A stretch of 64,000 nt of DNA from contig NC_092858.1 in assembly GCF_032062135.1 (NCBI RefSeq), positions 129,974,256 through 130,038,255 on the forward strand. Direction: 5' to 3'. A program made the position numbers and the translations under genes. Source of the DNA: Pyxicephalus adspersus (Eukaryota; Chordata; Amphibia; Anura; Pyxicephalidae). Shown here piece after piece: positions 12,861-23,953 of this stretch (the stretch's first letter is position 1; the number at the start of each line of letters is the position of its first letter). Below the pieces are notes generated by a model. The model searched no databases. It was not told the origin of the DNA and was given only the letters and a program-made list of their open reading frames with translations.

Positions 12861-12955
12861 GTTGCCATGGACAAAGTGCAGATTTAATGTGTGATAAGCA
12901 TGTTGAAGTGGAAAGTCTACTGCAGCAGCTGCTGGAGAACGAGATCCAGAAAGTG
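12861..12955 (+). CDS. Possible internal exon, unidentified protein
   Basis: An acceptor-like sequence (GTGTGTTATTTTAG) ends at 12860. A candidate donor, GTAATC, begins at 12956; it is weaker than the consensus. Between them, in the frame entered after codon position one, 31 codons are open. They read as a hydrophilic, leucine-rich helix: the inner part is HVEVESLLQQLLENEIQK, with leucine and glutamine spacing like a coiled coil. The codons (CTG CAG CAG CTG CTG GAG AAC GAG) are richer in G and C than the flanks, which is coding-like. The frame stays open 24 bases past the donor, then stops. I do not recognise the protein. It may be a host-gene exon, a retrocopy fragment or chance. Confidence 0.35.
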
Positions 12956-13673
12956 GTAATCATTAGGGACAGCTTTTAATGAAACAGATGTGGTAGGAAA
13001 AAAATGTATTACACTGTGCTAGGGAACCTACTCACTGTATATGACTATTCCTTCTCTGTGCAATGTTAACCTTGGCATGGTTGTCCTGTGGGCGTCTCAG
13101 AGATTGTTTACAATGACTGCAACAGATCCTGTGAGAAGATTCCTCTGGGCAATGTGTCACTCCTGATAAATTCAATGGTTAACCCAATAATTTATTGTTA
13201 TTAACTGGTATGTGCTTGTGTGTCAGAATCATCCAATGTTTAAATGTTATGCCCAGTCTGTTTTTTTCATATAGGGGTGTTTAGCAAGACAAATCAACAT
13301 ATTCACTTTCTAATAACCCTCCCTGGCACATGTACTTGCCTTCCTTTCACTCCCTTGCAGTACTATTAGTTTTGGGGGAAAGCTACAATTTGCCATAACC
13401 TAAACTTAGATAGGGCTTTAGATTCCTTTGCCAAATTATCTTCTATGTCCAGATATTTTAGGCATGTTTACTAGTTCCTGGTGCTAATACACAGAACGGA
13501 GAGGAGGGAAGCAAAGAAGAAGTAAAGATATTCTGCTGACTTTGCTTTAGGCTCTTTCTAGTCTACAACAATAATATTGAACATACCACACCTTTGGAAA
13601 CCAAGTCTACATTGCTTGGTCTTCCCAAGGTTGATGCTGTAATTCATCATCTGGCTCTACCAAATGTACAAAT
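12956..13673. other. No gene recognised
   Basis: Mixed AT-rich sequence with no exon or repeat that could be supported. Confidence 0.45.
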
Positions 13674-13746
13674 CCATAGAGAATGATGGCCATTCCAGGT
13701 ATTTATGCTGGGCTAAAGACAAAGACGGCCATTGTATTCTCTATGG
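13674..13746. repeat. Short inverted repeat, possible MITE core
   Basis: The left arm CCATAGAGAATGATGGCC (13674-13691) is matched by the reverse complement of 13727-13746, with one small indel. The arms are about 35 bp apart. It could be the inner part of a palindromic MITE, but no outer boundaries or target duplication could be defined. Confidence 0.5.
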
Positions 13747-16440
13747 TCAGACATGAAACATTGTCAAAATTCCAAAGTAGGATTGGAGCCTTGTAAGATT
13801 ACTCCATCAGCCCTGGCAGGACCAGGCCTTAGTGGTTTCATGGATACAATTAAAAGATAATGGCCAAATGAAGTACACCATGGAATTCCATTAAAGCCCA
13901 TATAAATATATTATAAAAGGCCTAATTCAGGTATATCACCTTTATCTATATGCACTATTTCAATAAACATCCAATGTTCCCTGTTTAAATATGTTGAAAA
14001 AGTCCCCAGTGATAAAAGCAATGGCACTGATTTGGGTGGGTGATCCCCACATCCTTAGTTAGCTTGCTCCCCCAATGTACATGCATTGCCAGTAGCTCTG
14101 ACATTTGACTAACACAAGCATACTGGCTTGTTTGAATAATTCTAAAAAAATAAATTCAAATGAAACTATTAAGATAATTGTTTTCTATTACACATCAATT
14201 ATGTACATATTTAAGACCATTAGTTTAAATGAAAACATTAATATGTTCCAATATTCTGTAGCATTTTACTATAAACCAGAGGCCTTTTTTGATGTAAAAT
14301 GTTCAGGCAGTGATGTAATGTACTGAAAGTTCACTGATGCGTAATTCACATTATTTCAATTGCAGCAAAGGGCTTCACATGATACAGTGACTGCAAGATC
14401 TCTACAGACCTATCCAGAGGCTGTTTTTCTAGTTATCGCCCTCTAACATTGTATGACCTTTTTGCAAAAGCCAGATACATTATTCCTGATTTTCCTACAG
14501 CTAGACTCCCACAAGCATCTTGTGCCTTCCCCAGCAGTTTAATCTTATTAGAAAACAAGCATTTTTGATAGGGGGAGACTTTCAGTAGCCTTTTTGATCT
14601 ATTTCTATATATATTATAATCTGACAATGACTTACCTTACAGGAAACATTAGCGTGAAAATTCTTTCTACAGAACTGTATTATTTTTCTCAAATTCCACT
14701 GAAGTTTTCAGACAGTCTAAAACTGGGTTCAATTAAAATATTCCTCAAATAATTTTAACCTTGTGGTTGAATTTCCCAGTACTGTGAGTAGAAAACACAG
14801 AGAGTTACACATGTTCAAAAGCCACAATTCAATTAAATTGTGGTCGGGACAAAAGATTTTACATGTTTATGCATTGTATTTTTAGTGATCTCGACAGTTT
14901 ATGTTAAGTCTGATAATGTTCATAAAAGATGTACAAACACCATAAACATTTTTGCATTCCGTGTGGCTCCAATGTGATGTGACTCAACTGTCAATAAATT
15001 CAGTGCATGCGATTTGGAAGGTTAACCGGGGTAAGGATAAGTGGAGATAAGCAGATCCTGGTATTTAGTGGCCACACTGATTTCCTTATGACCAGATACA
15101 TTGCATGCCTACAGGAGTGGACTAACAAGGCTACAAGTCCCAAAGAAGCAAAAGACTATAAAATGTCAGATATGTCCTTTAGAATATTAAAGGTTAAACA
15201 GCATATTTTCCAACATGCTGATAATGCACTATGAAAATGTCTTTGGAAAAGGTGAACTGCGGGGGCTGATTTATTAAACAGAGTCCTTCACTTTACAAAT
15301 ACATTCTCTGCTTCAACTGTTTTCTGAAGCAAGTGAATCAGTCCAATTATTTCACTGAATGGAGGAAATATTTTTTTCTGATAGGAGGTAAAAGCTGGTC
15401 ACACAATTTGGAAAGGTCATAGGATCTGTCTCTTTTCCTTTTACAAAATGCTCTCAGTATTATGCAGGGAACATTTTGATGGGCACCACAGGCTAAATGC
15501 TTTGCATTTTTTGAATGATATAATACAGATACAGCGTGGAATACTGCGGTGTCTTGGTAAAAGCAGATAGTAGTATGCACATGTTATCAATTGGCCATTA
15601 TGAGTTATATGTGGTGAAACTTTGCACTTATTTCTTCTAGACACTATTTTGTGTTATATATCCGCTATATCCACCACCCTTTTCATCCTTTGATTGCAGC
15701 AGTTGTTTTACACCACTTAAATAACACTTTTGGTTGCAAAGTATGTGCCTGGCAGTTACATTTATGTCAAATCAGTAAATGTTGGCCCCTATGGTCTTGG
15801 TAGTTTAAGAATTTCAATGGAATGAGAATACAATGGATAAAGGGTACATTTCCTGATGTCATTGTGTATTTGATCACGTCTGTGGTTTCACAGACCTTTT
15901 CTTAAGTATACCAAGCTTTCAGTTGAAGACGTCACTGTAATGTATTTTTTGGGCTTTTTGTGCTATCAGTTTTTTTTTTACATAAGGTATGGCCCTTCCA
16001 GGTATCACTTAATTTGGCCCACTGTTCCTTTGATGGTGTAGTGAACCTCTACCATTGGTACAAATGATACTTCAGATGAGTACAGTGCTTGCAAAAATAA
16101 AGCTTTGCCTGGGTAATGTAAATGAAATGCTGTATGTACAAAGAAAAGAAATGGAAGAAATGGAACAGATAAAACTCAATCTTATATTTACTAAAATTTA
16201 AACCTGTATGTTAGAGCTAAACTGCATTAAGGCATAAAATCACAATTTAGTCCACTCATGCATGAATTTATTTTAACACCTTTAGAAGTATATTACATTT
16301 TTTGTATATTCTTCATTTTACATCAACTATGAGGATGTAGTACTATGAAAATAAAAAGCCAAAACACCAAACTCATGAGCATGAGCATGAGTTAACAAAA
16401 TAGTAAGTATACCTAAAGAATTAAATAAAACAAGTCATCT
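13747..16440. other. No gene recognised; a repeat tip near 15263
   Basis: AT-rich sequence. CTGATTTATTAAAC at 15264 resembles the terminal motif of the MITEs at 26031, 22507 and 43618, but no opposite end was found. A short CATGAG triplication lies near 16373-16391. Open frames at 15007-15234 and 15347-15644 show no known motif. Confidence 0.45.
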
Positions 16441-16464
16441 CAAGCTTTAATAAATCAGGCCCCA
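16441..16464. repeat. Solitary MITE-type terminal motif
   Basis: GCTTTAATAAATCAGGCCCC is the right-hand tip seen on several inverted-repeat elements in the window (for example near 22790-22808 and 26123-26145). It lies immediately beyond the 3' end of the broken gene at 16470-17850. No matching left tip was found on the other side of that gene. Confidence 0.45.
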
Positions 16465-17142
16465 TGTGTCAAGAGCAGATTCTGAACTCCTTCGTTGTAG
16501 GCAGGAGACTTAAAGTTGCAGGAAATTTTTACACAGCCACTTGAATGCATCCCAAACTTCTAGCTCAGCTGCTGAAAGAAATTGTTTGAAAGCATCATTT
16601 GCAATGCTTATGTTAGGAAACTTCTCAACAAGGTACTGAAAACCCAAGGAGTTTGATTTACCATGGTCTTTACAAGGTTTTTAATCAAGCCTGATATGAA
16701 GAGGTGGCAGAAATATTTTATGCGGATCAACCAGAGGCAGAAACTTGACACTGCTTGTCCCGGGCTTATAGGTATCTCTTGTTAGCCAATCATGCTTGAC
16801 ATAATTGGTCTGCCGTAGATCGGCTGTCCCACAGGCATAGGAAACCGCAATATTTTGTGAATCCTCCTTGCATTCTCATCAGCAAGCCAATGACCTTTAG
16901 ATCCCCACAGATATTCCACTAGTGTGTTTTATACTGGATTGCTTCAAGCAGTAACTTCATGTTGTCATAGGACTTCTTTTGATTAACGGAATGGGCAATT
17001 GGTAAACTTGGTTTGGAATTACCATTATGCAGTAAGACAGCTTTCAAGATTTTTATAGAGGAATCAATGAGAATACGCCATTAAGATGGAACATGCTCTT
17101 GTGAAACACTGGTAAAGAGTGTATTTATATCATGACAGTAGC

Positions 17143-17192
17143 ACAGTGCGCCATCACTAGTGAAGAACGTTGCCAAGTTATGATTTCGTTTT
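17143..17192. repeat. Internal 50-bp duplication, copy 1 (in the open frame)
   Basis: This stretch begins ACAGTGCGCCATCACTAGTG and codes, on the minus strand, for the HNLATFFTSDGALCY part of the pseudogene. A second copy with three C-to-T differences lies at 17566-17615. Confidence 0.85.
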
Positions 17193-17565
17193 TTGTAGTG
17201 AGTTACAGTTACAACCTTTGCAATCAAGTTCTTCTGTTTAAGCCTTGAAGCAAGAAGTTCTGCTTTGTCTTTGGAGAGATTTAGATCACAGACGAGATCA
17301 TTCAGCTCTGGTTGTGTAAATGTCTCTGGTTCTGAATCTTCATCGGCCAAGTAGTCAGGATCAGATGATTCGCGGTTGTAACTAGCTGCAACTCCAGGGC
17401 ATTCCTCATCACCTTCTACAGAAGCAAGTCCATCATGTGGCGGTACCGGAACTGGCAATGAATCATCATGGGGAACAAGCCTAATTGCAGAATCGAGGGT
17501 GAGATATACAGTTTTGTGCTTAGTTTTACCTAAGAATCCACTTTTGTTGACGGGTCAAAAAAAGT

Positions 17566-17615
17566 ACAGTGCGCCATCACTAGTGAAGAATGTTGTCAAG
17601 TTATGATTTTGTTTT
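17566..17615. repeat. Internal 50-bp duplication, copy 2 (misplaced)
   Basis: It matches 17143-17192 in the same orientation with three differences, all C in copy 1 and T here (two of them at CpG sites). It sits between the REPQDH and GFLGKTKHK segments of the broken gene, where its translation does not fit the family. Copy 1 is the one in its natural place. Confidence 0.85.
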
Positions 17616-17850
17616 CTTCCAACCATCAATTAGATGGTCTTGCGGTTCTCTCTACACCATAGGGATTGCAAATGGCATTGCTGCATTACACCAATTTAGC
17701 CAGTCACACAGTTTGTAGGAACAACTGGTACAGATGACATGTAGAGCCCAAGATTTATCCTGGTCACCAAGTTGACAGCTGAAATATAATTTATATATCT
17801 GGGGTAAATTATCGACGTTGTGCTTTCAGTAACAGGAAACTGTCTGGATC

Positions 17851-19640
17851 ATTTAGGCAATTTCTAAGCATGATGAAAAATGAAATCAAATCGCAATTAG
17901 TGCGGTCTCTAATCTTAAAAAAAGAAAACTGTTGTTAAATGTTGTAATATGTTAAGGCTATTTGTAACAAATTTCATACAAAATATTATTAGCTGCATCA
18001 CAAAAACTAGACGTGCTAGAGGAAAACTGAACACAGATTTGAAATCTGCATCAAAAATATTACAAATCCACATAAAATTATATGTGATGAAAATGACATG
18101 TTGACCTGTGTAACCAATCTAGTCCAAATAATTGTGTAACTTCTTCTTGTACCTCACAGCCATAACTCCAGCACCACTAGCAAAAATATAATGTAATATT
18201 TTATAATGTGTATAAAAAAACACAATGTAAAGTTTGACAGAAAGAAAACAGCGGAAGAAAGTAAGCTACAAATTACAAGTGATCCAAGACCAAAATCAAC
18301 AAAAAATGTTTATAAGGAAGTGTCTTAAGAACTTAATTGGTCCCAGTAACTGGATAACTGACTTCAGTCTTCCTGCGGGGTATCTTCTGCCACAACCACA
18401 TGAAATCAGACCATAGTAAAAAGTGAGAGATGATTGCCGTCTTGTACTTTGTTGCCAAATTCTGTTTACACTGTTTGGCTTTATCACTATGCAGTGTAGA
18501 AAAAAATCCAAATTCTGTTTCTTGTTTATTCATTTATAGAACCACGGAAGATGATCCTTCACTCCTAAATAAAACAACCAGAAAACACAAACCAACATCA
18601 GTGAAAAAAGACATACATAATACATTAAATCCCAGAGGTATATGAAGCAAAACATTTGCGTGCAAGAATCTCCAACTAAAACTAGTATGCAGCCTGTAAA
18701 TTGGGGGATTTCCTTCAGAGCCTTCCGACAAGGGTGTTTTTATTTGTTAAACAGTTCCCTTCCTACAGGAATGTAGGTAAAAATAAAATGTCACAATGTA
18801 ACAAAGGAAGTGATAGCACTAGCACTGTTTTTATGATGCATCATAACATGCATTGTGGTATGGAAGTCTCTTTGTTTGAATTTTCTGACAATGCAGTGAA
18901 ATGAATAAAAATGGACCCGCAGCCATTTTTGCAATTTACTACTCCACAGGGCATATAATATTACATTATCACAAATTGTAGTACACCACAATGTGGATGT
19001 GTTGGGAAGCCAATAAAATAAATGGCAACCAACAACCAACAGTTATAGGCTAATTGGGACCTAAGCCAACCGGTTGTCACTAGTGGTGGATATGTAGAAC
19101 TGTAGGTCCCTGTGCAGATCTGACTTGGGGGGCTCCTTGTCAAGGATGGTACAAGGCCCTCATGCAGTGCAACACTTAGCACTTGCCTATCTACTACACC
19201 TGATCTTTACTTTAACCCATAGTACACATAGACCTGGCTGGTAGGATGTGAGAGCTCAGGGCTGGGCTGACCTCACTGTTTTACTGCTACTTCATTATCA
19301 GTTCTTAAATTGATTTTCTGTTCAACCTAAATAGTGAGGTCATAACCTATGCTGGCCATAAGAAATACCTAGACTAGGAAACTAGATCTAAAGCAAAATT
19401 TGAAGAGGTTTAGCTGGTAGGACTGTTCAAATGTATAAGTAATTGTTATAATAATTGTTATATATAAATGTTAATGATTCCCAATACTTCTGATTTAAAG
19501 CCCTGCTTCTCCCATGATAGAACAGAAAAGGGTTAGAACATCTGGCAGAATTTATTGCTATCTGTGGCCCCACTGGGGACATATCCTCCAACTTCCTGTC
19601 CTAGTACTTTCCTCCAGGTGCTTTCTTTTACTTGCACATT
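17851..19640. other. No gene recognised
   Basis: AT-rich sequence. Overlapping short frames on both strands around 18234-18731 show no recognisable domain. A patch around 19020-19200 has mildly higher GC content but no exon signals. Confidence 0.45.
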
Positions 19641-19828
19641 CCAAAAATACACATAAATCTAAAACACAATGGAGCCAGGTGAAAGTATAGGGGGACTTAA
19701 TTGCTGAAGGCAGTAATAGCTTACAATTGCCTTGTAATGTATTTGTAATCTGTAAGTGCCTTCAGTAATAAGGCCTCCCAATGCTTTCACCTGATCATAG
19801 GCTCCAATGTGTTTTAATGTATTTGGAT
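19641..19828. repeat. Long inverted repeat, palindromic MITE
   Basis: The left part (CCAAAAATACACATAAATCT, then AAAACACAATGGAGCC, AGGTGAAAG and CTGAAGGCA) reappears as its reverse complement on the right (TGCCTTCAG, CTTTCACCT, GGCTCCAATGTGTTTTA, TATTTGG). The arms are roughly 75-85 bp with small indels and leave a short centre. This is the architecture of a foldback MITE. No clear target duplication was found. Confidence 0.7.
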
Positions 19829-21106
19829 TCTGCAGCTGGCAAGCGGAACTTATTGTAGGGTGAGGATTGACGCCAGTCCCCAGGCAGCAGCATATTATGT
19901 TTGATTTTTAAATCCAAAAATGTATTGTTGTGTTTTTTTGATTCTACCCAAATCTTGGCCTTAACATGTAGGAATATAGCAGAAGGGACATTTGACTGTA
20001 AACTCTCCCATGGGGCAGGAAATGATATACATTGGATACACTGTAAAACATTTCCGTATGTACTGATGCTATCCGAATGGATTAAATTAATCCTGATGGG
20101 TCAGATTAAATTCCTTGATGAAGTACCCAGCATAGAACAATATACATATGTCACATTACAAATTGTGGATCGCAAAACACAGTCAGTGGTATTTTAATAA
20201 TGCTTTTAACAAACCACTATTACGGGGGGAATTCCTAGTAAAAAGAAATTTTCTTGCCCGTTTAGAACAACGTTTGCTATACAAACACAAAACTTGCCAA
20301 CCTGAAAGTGATAAATCTTTTGTATGGAAATACACCATTAGTTTTTAGTGCAATAGCTAAGGAATAGTCCTGAGTTCAGATGATTTTGAATATTCCACAT
20401 CAGCAATGATATTTAGATAATAGAAAAAAAGGATGATACTATAGTTTTCACCATGTTAATCAAATGATTCATTTATGTAATGTAATCAGAAAACAGTAAA
20501 ATTGCCATTACTGACCTCTCTAGTTGTATGTACTGATGATGTAATTAGTTACAACTACAACAAAATTACAACTGAAACTTTAAACTTTTTAGCTTAATCT
20601 TAAAGCTGGCATTTGCGCATATAAGAAGAGAGGTTGGCAAATCCCAACAGCATAGAAAATGGGGAAAGAGGATGTCTGATTAAGAAATTTGAAGTTGAAA
20701 TTCTCCACTATTTCTACAGCTATAGAGGTGAATGTGGCTTGCTTTAAAGTTCTGTACTTTTATGTTCTGGAGCAGAATGTGTAAATACTTTATTTTGCAT
20801 AGTCCAGGAACAGGTTAACATTTAGGGACGACTATTGTAAAAAAACAAAAAACACTGTGTTTTCACAGCTGAATGCCCTTTTCAACTGCTTGGCCATCCG
20901 TACTGCCTGCAACCTCTCACTGCCACCTCCATTCATTCTTCATTGAGCTGCAGCCAGTAGATCCTACATGTAGTATATCCTAGAAGGCAGTGGTACATGG
21001 GTATGGGAAAGCAGCAACTACACCCTGCACCAAAACCTCACTGCCTAAACCTAGGATATTACTCCTATTTATTTATTATGCATTTTATTATATCTTCTCT
21101 CACTAC
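19829..21106. other. No gene recognised
   Basis: AT-rich. The open frame 19901-20197 (98 codons) has no recognised motif or splice context. No repeat could be named. Confidence 0.45.
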
Positions 21107-21548
21107 CAGGGGTTATGTTGTAAAAAAAGAAGAAGAGGCACAGTACTATCAATGGTGTGCCAGCCCCACTACACCTCTGCCTTTGTGTCATTTAAAGGGG
21201 AATAAACTTTCCCAGATTGACATCATGATACCAGAACCTGCCCACTTTCCCATTGCAGGTCTGAGCCCTAGATGGGAGAGTGGGCGGGTTGTGTTCAGAG
21301 AGATAACTCGCCAACCGCCCAGAGGCTGCAATTCCATACGGTGGTCCAAGGCTCTGGCCGGTGCACCCTTCCCCAGCGCGGGGGGGGGGATGCGGGACCC
21401 CACGGGGGGGGGGGGATGCGGACCCGTCAGAGCCGCAGACCACCAAAGAATTCTTTGCAAAATAAGAGAGGGCATGTGTGCCCATTCCTGAAAAAAGTGA
21501 GGGCACAGCATTCCCACCTGTGCCCACCACAACCCACTACACCCTTTG
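21107..21548. mobile_element. Composite hAT element, copy 1
   Basis: The outer ends belong to one family, A: CAGGGGTTATGTTGT on the left, and CCACTACACCCTTTG as the eroded right end. Just inside the left end comes a second, inverted A tip, CCCCACTACACCTCTG. The centre is the core of family B (GTGTCATTTAAAGGGG, CATCATGATACCAGAACC, GGCTCTGGCCGG, GCCGCAGACCACCAAAG). The outer 50-80 bp of family B elements are missing on both sides. The element at 54647-54951 has the same order of pieces and the same junctions in the opposite orientation. No clean 8-bp target duplication survives. The 164-codon frame 20997-21491 overlaps this element and is not a gene. Confidence 0.75.
21378..21420 (+). repeat. 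G-run cluster inside the composite hAT
   Basis: Two long G runs (nine and about eleven Gs) with GGG between them lie close together, separated by ATGCGGGACCCCACG-like sequence. The local sequence could form a G-quadruplex. It belongs to the mobile element; the homologous part of the copy at 54647 lacks the runs. Confidence 0.7.
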
Positions 21549-22506
21549 GCTACCTACTGGCCAAGGCTTCTTGTAGTGACAGGTTTTGAAAAACTGTAAC
21601 AGTAACTAAAGAATCCATAGATAAACTAAAATTTCACCTTAAAAGAGTAGTATAATCTAAAATTTTTCCTAATTCTATCATTTTCATTTTGCTGCATTGC
21701 TTGGTCTGCACACAAATAAATCTATTACCTGTACCAGCAGCAGCTTTCTTCAGCATATAATAAAACCAAACAAAAAAGACAGCTTCCATCAGCTTAACAA
21801 GGTGGGTGCAGAGTCCTCTAAATCCTCAAAACAGTCTTCTCTAGAATAGTCTGTAGTGAGGATTTCACAGTTCATAAATAACCCAGCATGAAATCAAACA
21901 GCATCAACAGTTTTCATATAAAAGTATCACTGCTTACATGGCTGCAATACCACTCCACTACCTAGCAGCACACCTGAGCTACGTTTAGCAGATCTCCAGT
22001 CTGCTGTAGCCAATAGGAATAGGACCCACCCACTACCTTCCCATACCAGTCCAGGTCCCTGAAATAAACTCACAATGGCAACCCAGGCAGAGTTGCGCCC
22101 CACTATTTCTGGACTCTTTTTCCAGCATACAACCTGGTTTTTAAGAGACCATGCTCCACATGATGGAGACCCATATCTCCCAGCCAGGACCCATCCCAGC
22201 GCTCCTGCACAGCTGGTACTTTATTGTTGTCAGGGAGCCTCTATGCCATATTTAAAGGACCACAATTAGGAAAAAAATGCTGTATTTTTATAGCTGTATT
22301 CACCAAACCCAAGATTGTTATATTGAGCATATGAATTATCTTTCCTGGAGTAGGCCTCGGCACACTGTAAAGGTCATTTTGTGGGTTTGTAGCAAACTGT
22401 AACAATATTTGGATTTAGCCAGGTGGTACCAAACAATATTATTTGCATAATAAAGGGGAAGGTTGGGTTTTCTGCACATAGAATAAAGGCATAAATCTAA
22501 ACATTT
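21549..22506. other. No gene recognised
   Basis: Unique-looking sequence. A C-rich stretch at about 22010-22260 carries an open frame (22075-22269) without a recognised domain; composition alone may explain it. Confidence 0.45.
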
Positions 22507-22808
22507 TAGTTTGATTTATAAAGGAATATAAACTATTCACTTGTCAAAGTGAATTACCCTATTTTAAGGAATATGCCACCAATTCCTTAAAATAGGGTAA
22601 TTCACAGTTTCAGGTGTAACTGTGCTAACTTTAGCCATCCGATTATGTGCAAGCAGAATCTATTTTTTTTTTCATTGCATTGCATTATATTTGATTAGGT
22701 ATTCTTTGTAAAGAAAATTTTCAAAACATGCAAGTAATCAATTATCCCTTGCAAAAAGAATAATTCATGTTGGTATGCAGTCTACATTCCTTTAATAAAT
22801 CAACCCCT
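22507..22808. mobile_element. MITE with TTGATTTAT(T)AAAGGAAT ends and a perfect inner hairpin
   Basis: The left tip TTGATTTATAAAGGAATATA is matched on the right by the complement of CATTCCTTTAATAAATCAA. Near the left end, arms 22549-22572 and 22582-22605 form a perfect 24-bp inverted repeat around a 9-base loop. It is non-coding. The tips resemble those of other MITEs in the window. Confidence 0.6.
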
Positions 22809-22900
22809 TTATGTATAGGTATGCTATTAAATACCTTTACTATAAGAATTTGAGAATACTTAGCAACCAGAAAATGTTGAATACTTTGTTCAGGAGTATG

Positions 22901-23436
22901 TAACGTACAGCATAGCTTACAGAGTGCAGCAATCCATAGTAGGCAATGTGCAGTGTGGCTTACAAAGTGCAGTAGTCAGTATTATATAATGTACTGAACA
23001 GTTTACTGTATGAAGTAGTAAAGGTTATATAATGTACAGCAAAGCTTTAAAGGGTGTAGTAGTCAGAGCTATATAATGTAAAGAAGAGGTCCCCAACCCC
23101 CATTCAGTGACCCACTAGTGGACCACGGCCGTCAGACAGGTGGGCTGCGGCTCTGGCCGGTACACCCACCAGCGGGGTCAGGAAAGGACCAGAGACATCG
23201 CTAGGTCAGGGCAGTGGGCGGGTTTTGTCTCTGGACACAACCCGCACACTCTTCCATTACAGGATTGCATGCCAGGTTCTGGCATCATGACATCACTCTG
23301 GGGGGAAGTTTCTTCCCCTTTGAGTGACACACGACTGCCGGCGCATGCACAGTCCAGAGTTTATGCATTTAATGGTCCGTGACATCCAAAAGGTTGGGTA
23401 CCACTGATGTAAAGCACAACTTAGAAAGTGCAGTGA
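22901..23436. repeat. About 44-bp tandem repeat, five degenerate units, split by a hAT element
   Basis: Units share the pattern TAATGTACAGCATAGCTTAC followed by AAAGTGCAGTAGTCAG. Four units run from 22901 to about 23073. The fifth starts there, is interrupted at 23083 by the element at 23084-23406, and resumes at 23407 (CACAACTTAGAAAGTGCAGT). Units differ by about a quarter of their bases, so the array is old. Confidence 0.75.
23084..23406. mobile_element. Non-autonomous hAT element, family B, with intact target duplication
   Basis: A 323-bp GC-rich insertion bounded by perfect 8-bp direct repeats ATGTAAAG (23076-23083 and 23407-23414). The ends are AAGAGGTCCCCAACC and GGTTGGGTACCACTG, an imperfect inverted repeat. 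The interior matches the family B elements: GGCTGCGGCTCTGGCCGG, GGCATCATGACATCACTCTG and CCCCTTTGAGTGACACACG. It carries no transposase. It lies inside one unit of a tandem array, which makes the insertion site unambiguous. Confidence 0.88.
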
Positions 23437-23945
23437 CATTTCTGACCTCTCCGTGTGAAGATATGTGTTGGCTGACTGTCATGCTGGCCATTGAATTCAG
23501 TACTTCAAAACTTTCTCTGACTTAAATGATCCAAATAATTGTACTACGGCAGTTACCAGAAAACAGAGTGAGGACAAATGTTATGATGTGGGAGATTTAA
23601 ATTGGTATGGAACAGTTAGGAACTAAGTTGTATTGGTGGAAAGTGAGAAAGGGCTGTTCACGTCTTTCAAATAGCCAGACTAATGACCTTACTCCTCCTA
23701 ATGGTAGTTAAAATGAATACATAGAGGCATTCACATTCACTGAACATTTACCGTAAGTGAATTAATCACTGTATGTTTGAAACACTTCAAACAGAAGAAG
23801 AATCAGGAGGATAACCCTACAGTGAATGCCACTGTTTTTTAAATATATCTCATAGCTTATTTTTCCCTTTAGTATGACAGTGTCTTTTCTTGCATTCTGA
23901 GCAGATATTCCAAGACTGTGATGAGCAGCAACCCCAGAGCTGAGG
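23437..23945. other. No gene recognised
   Basis: AT-rich sequence between two hAT insertions; nothing further could be supported. Confidence 0.45.
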
Positions 23946-23953
23946 ACTTAAGG

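Larger units (their letters stand above)
16470..17850 (-). pseudogene. Broken copy of a multicopy zinc-binding-type protein gene
   Basis: Reading the minus strand, consecutive fragments match a protein family I recognise from many animal genomes as multicopy and functionally uncharacterised. Around 17785-17690 the translation gives LGDQDKSWALHVICTSCSY, with a CxxC pair, then MPFAIPMV, a TAG where the family has tryptophan, and REPQDH. Around 17540-17460 GFLGKTKHKTVYL and HDDSLPVPVPP are read. The longest open piece, 17458-17081, continues with an acidic linker and ELNDLVCDLNLSKDKAELLA. Lower still come LKAVLLHNGN, WNICGDLKV, GGFTKYCGFLCLWDS and, weakly, DPHKIFLPPLHI. Several stops and frameshifts rule out function. 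No introns are apparent, which fits a transposon-borne gene or a retrocopy. A 50-bp internal duplication occupies the place where the family has a second cysteine pair. The function of the family is unknown to me. Confidence 0.7.

Noticed and set aside
20997..21491. The longest open frame (164 codons) as a gene
   Set aside because: Most of it lies in the composite hAT element at 21107-21548, includes peptides encoded by G runs, and overlaps long frames on the opposite strand.
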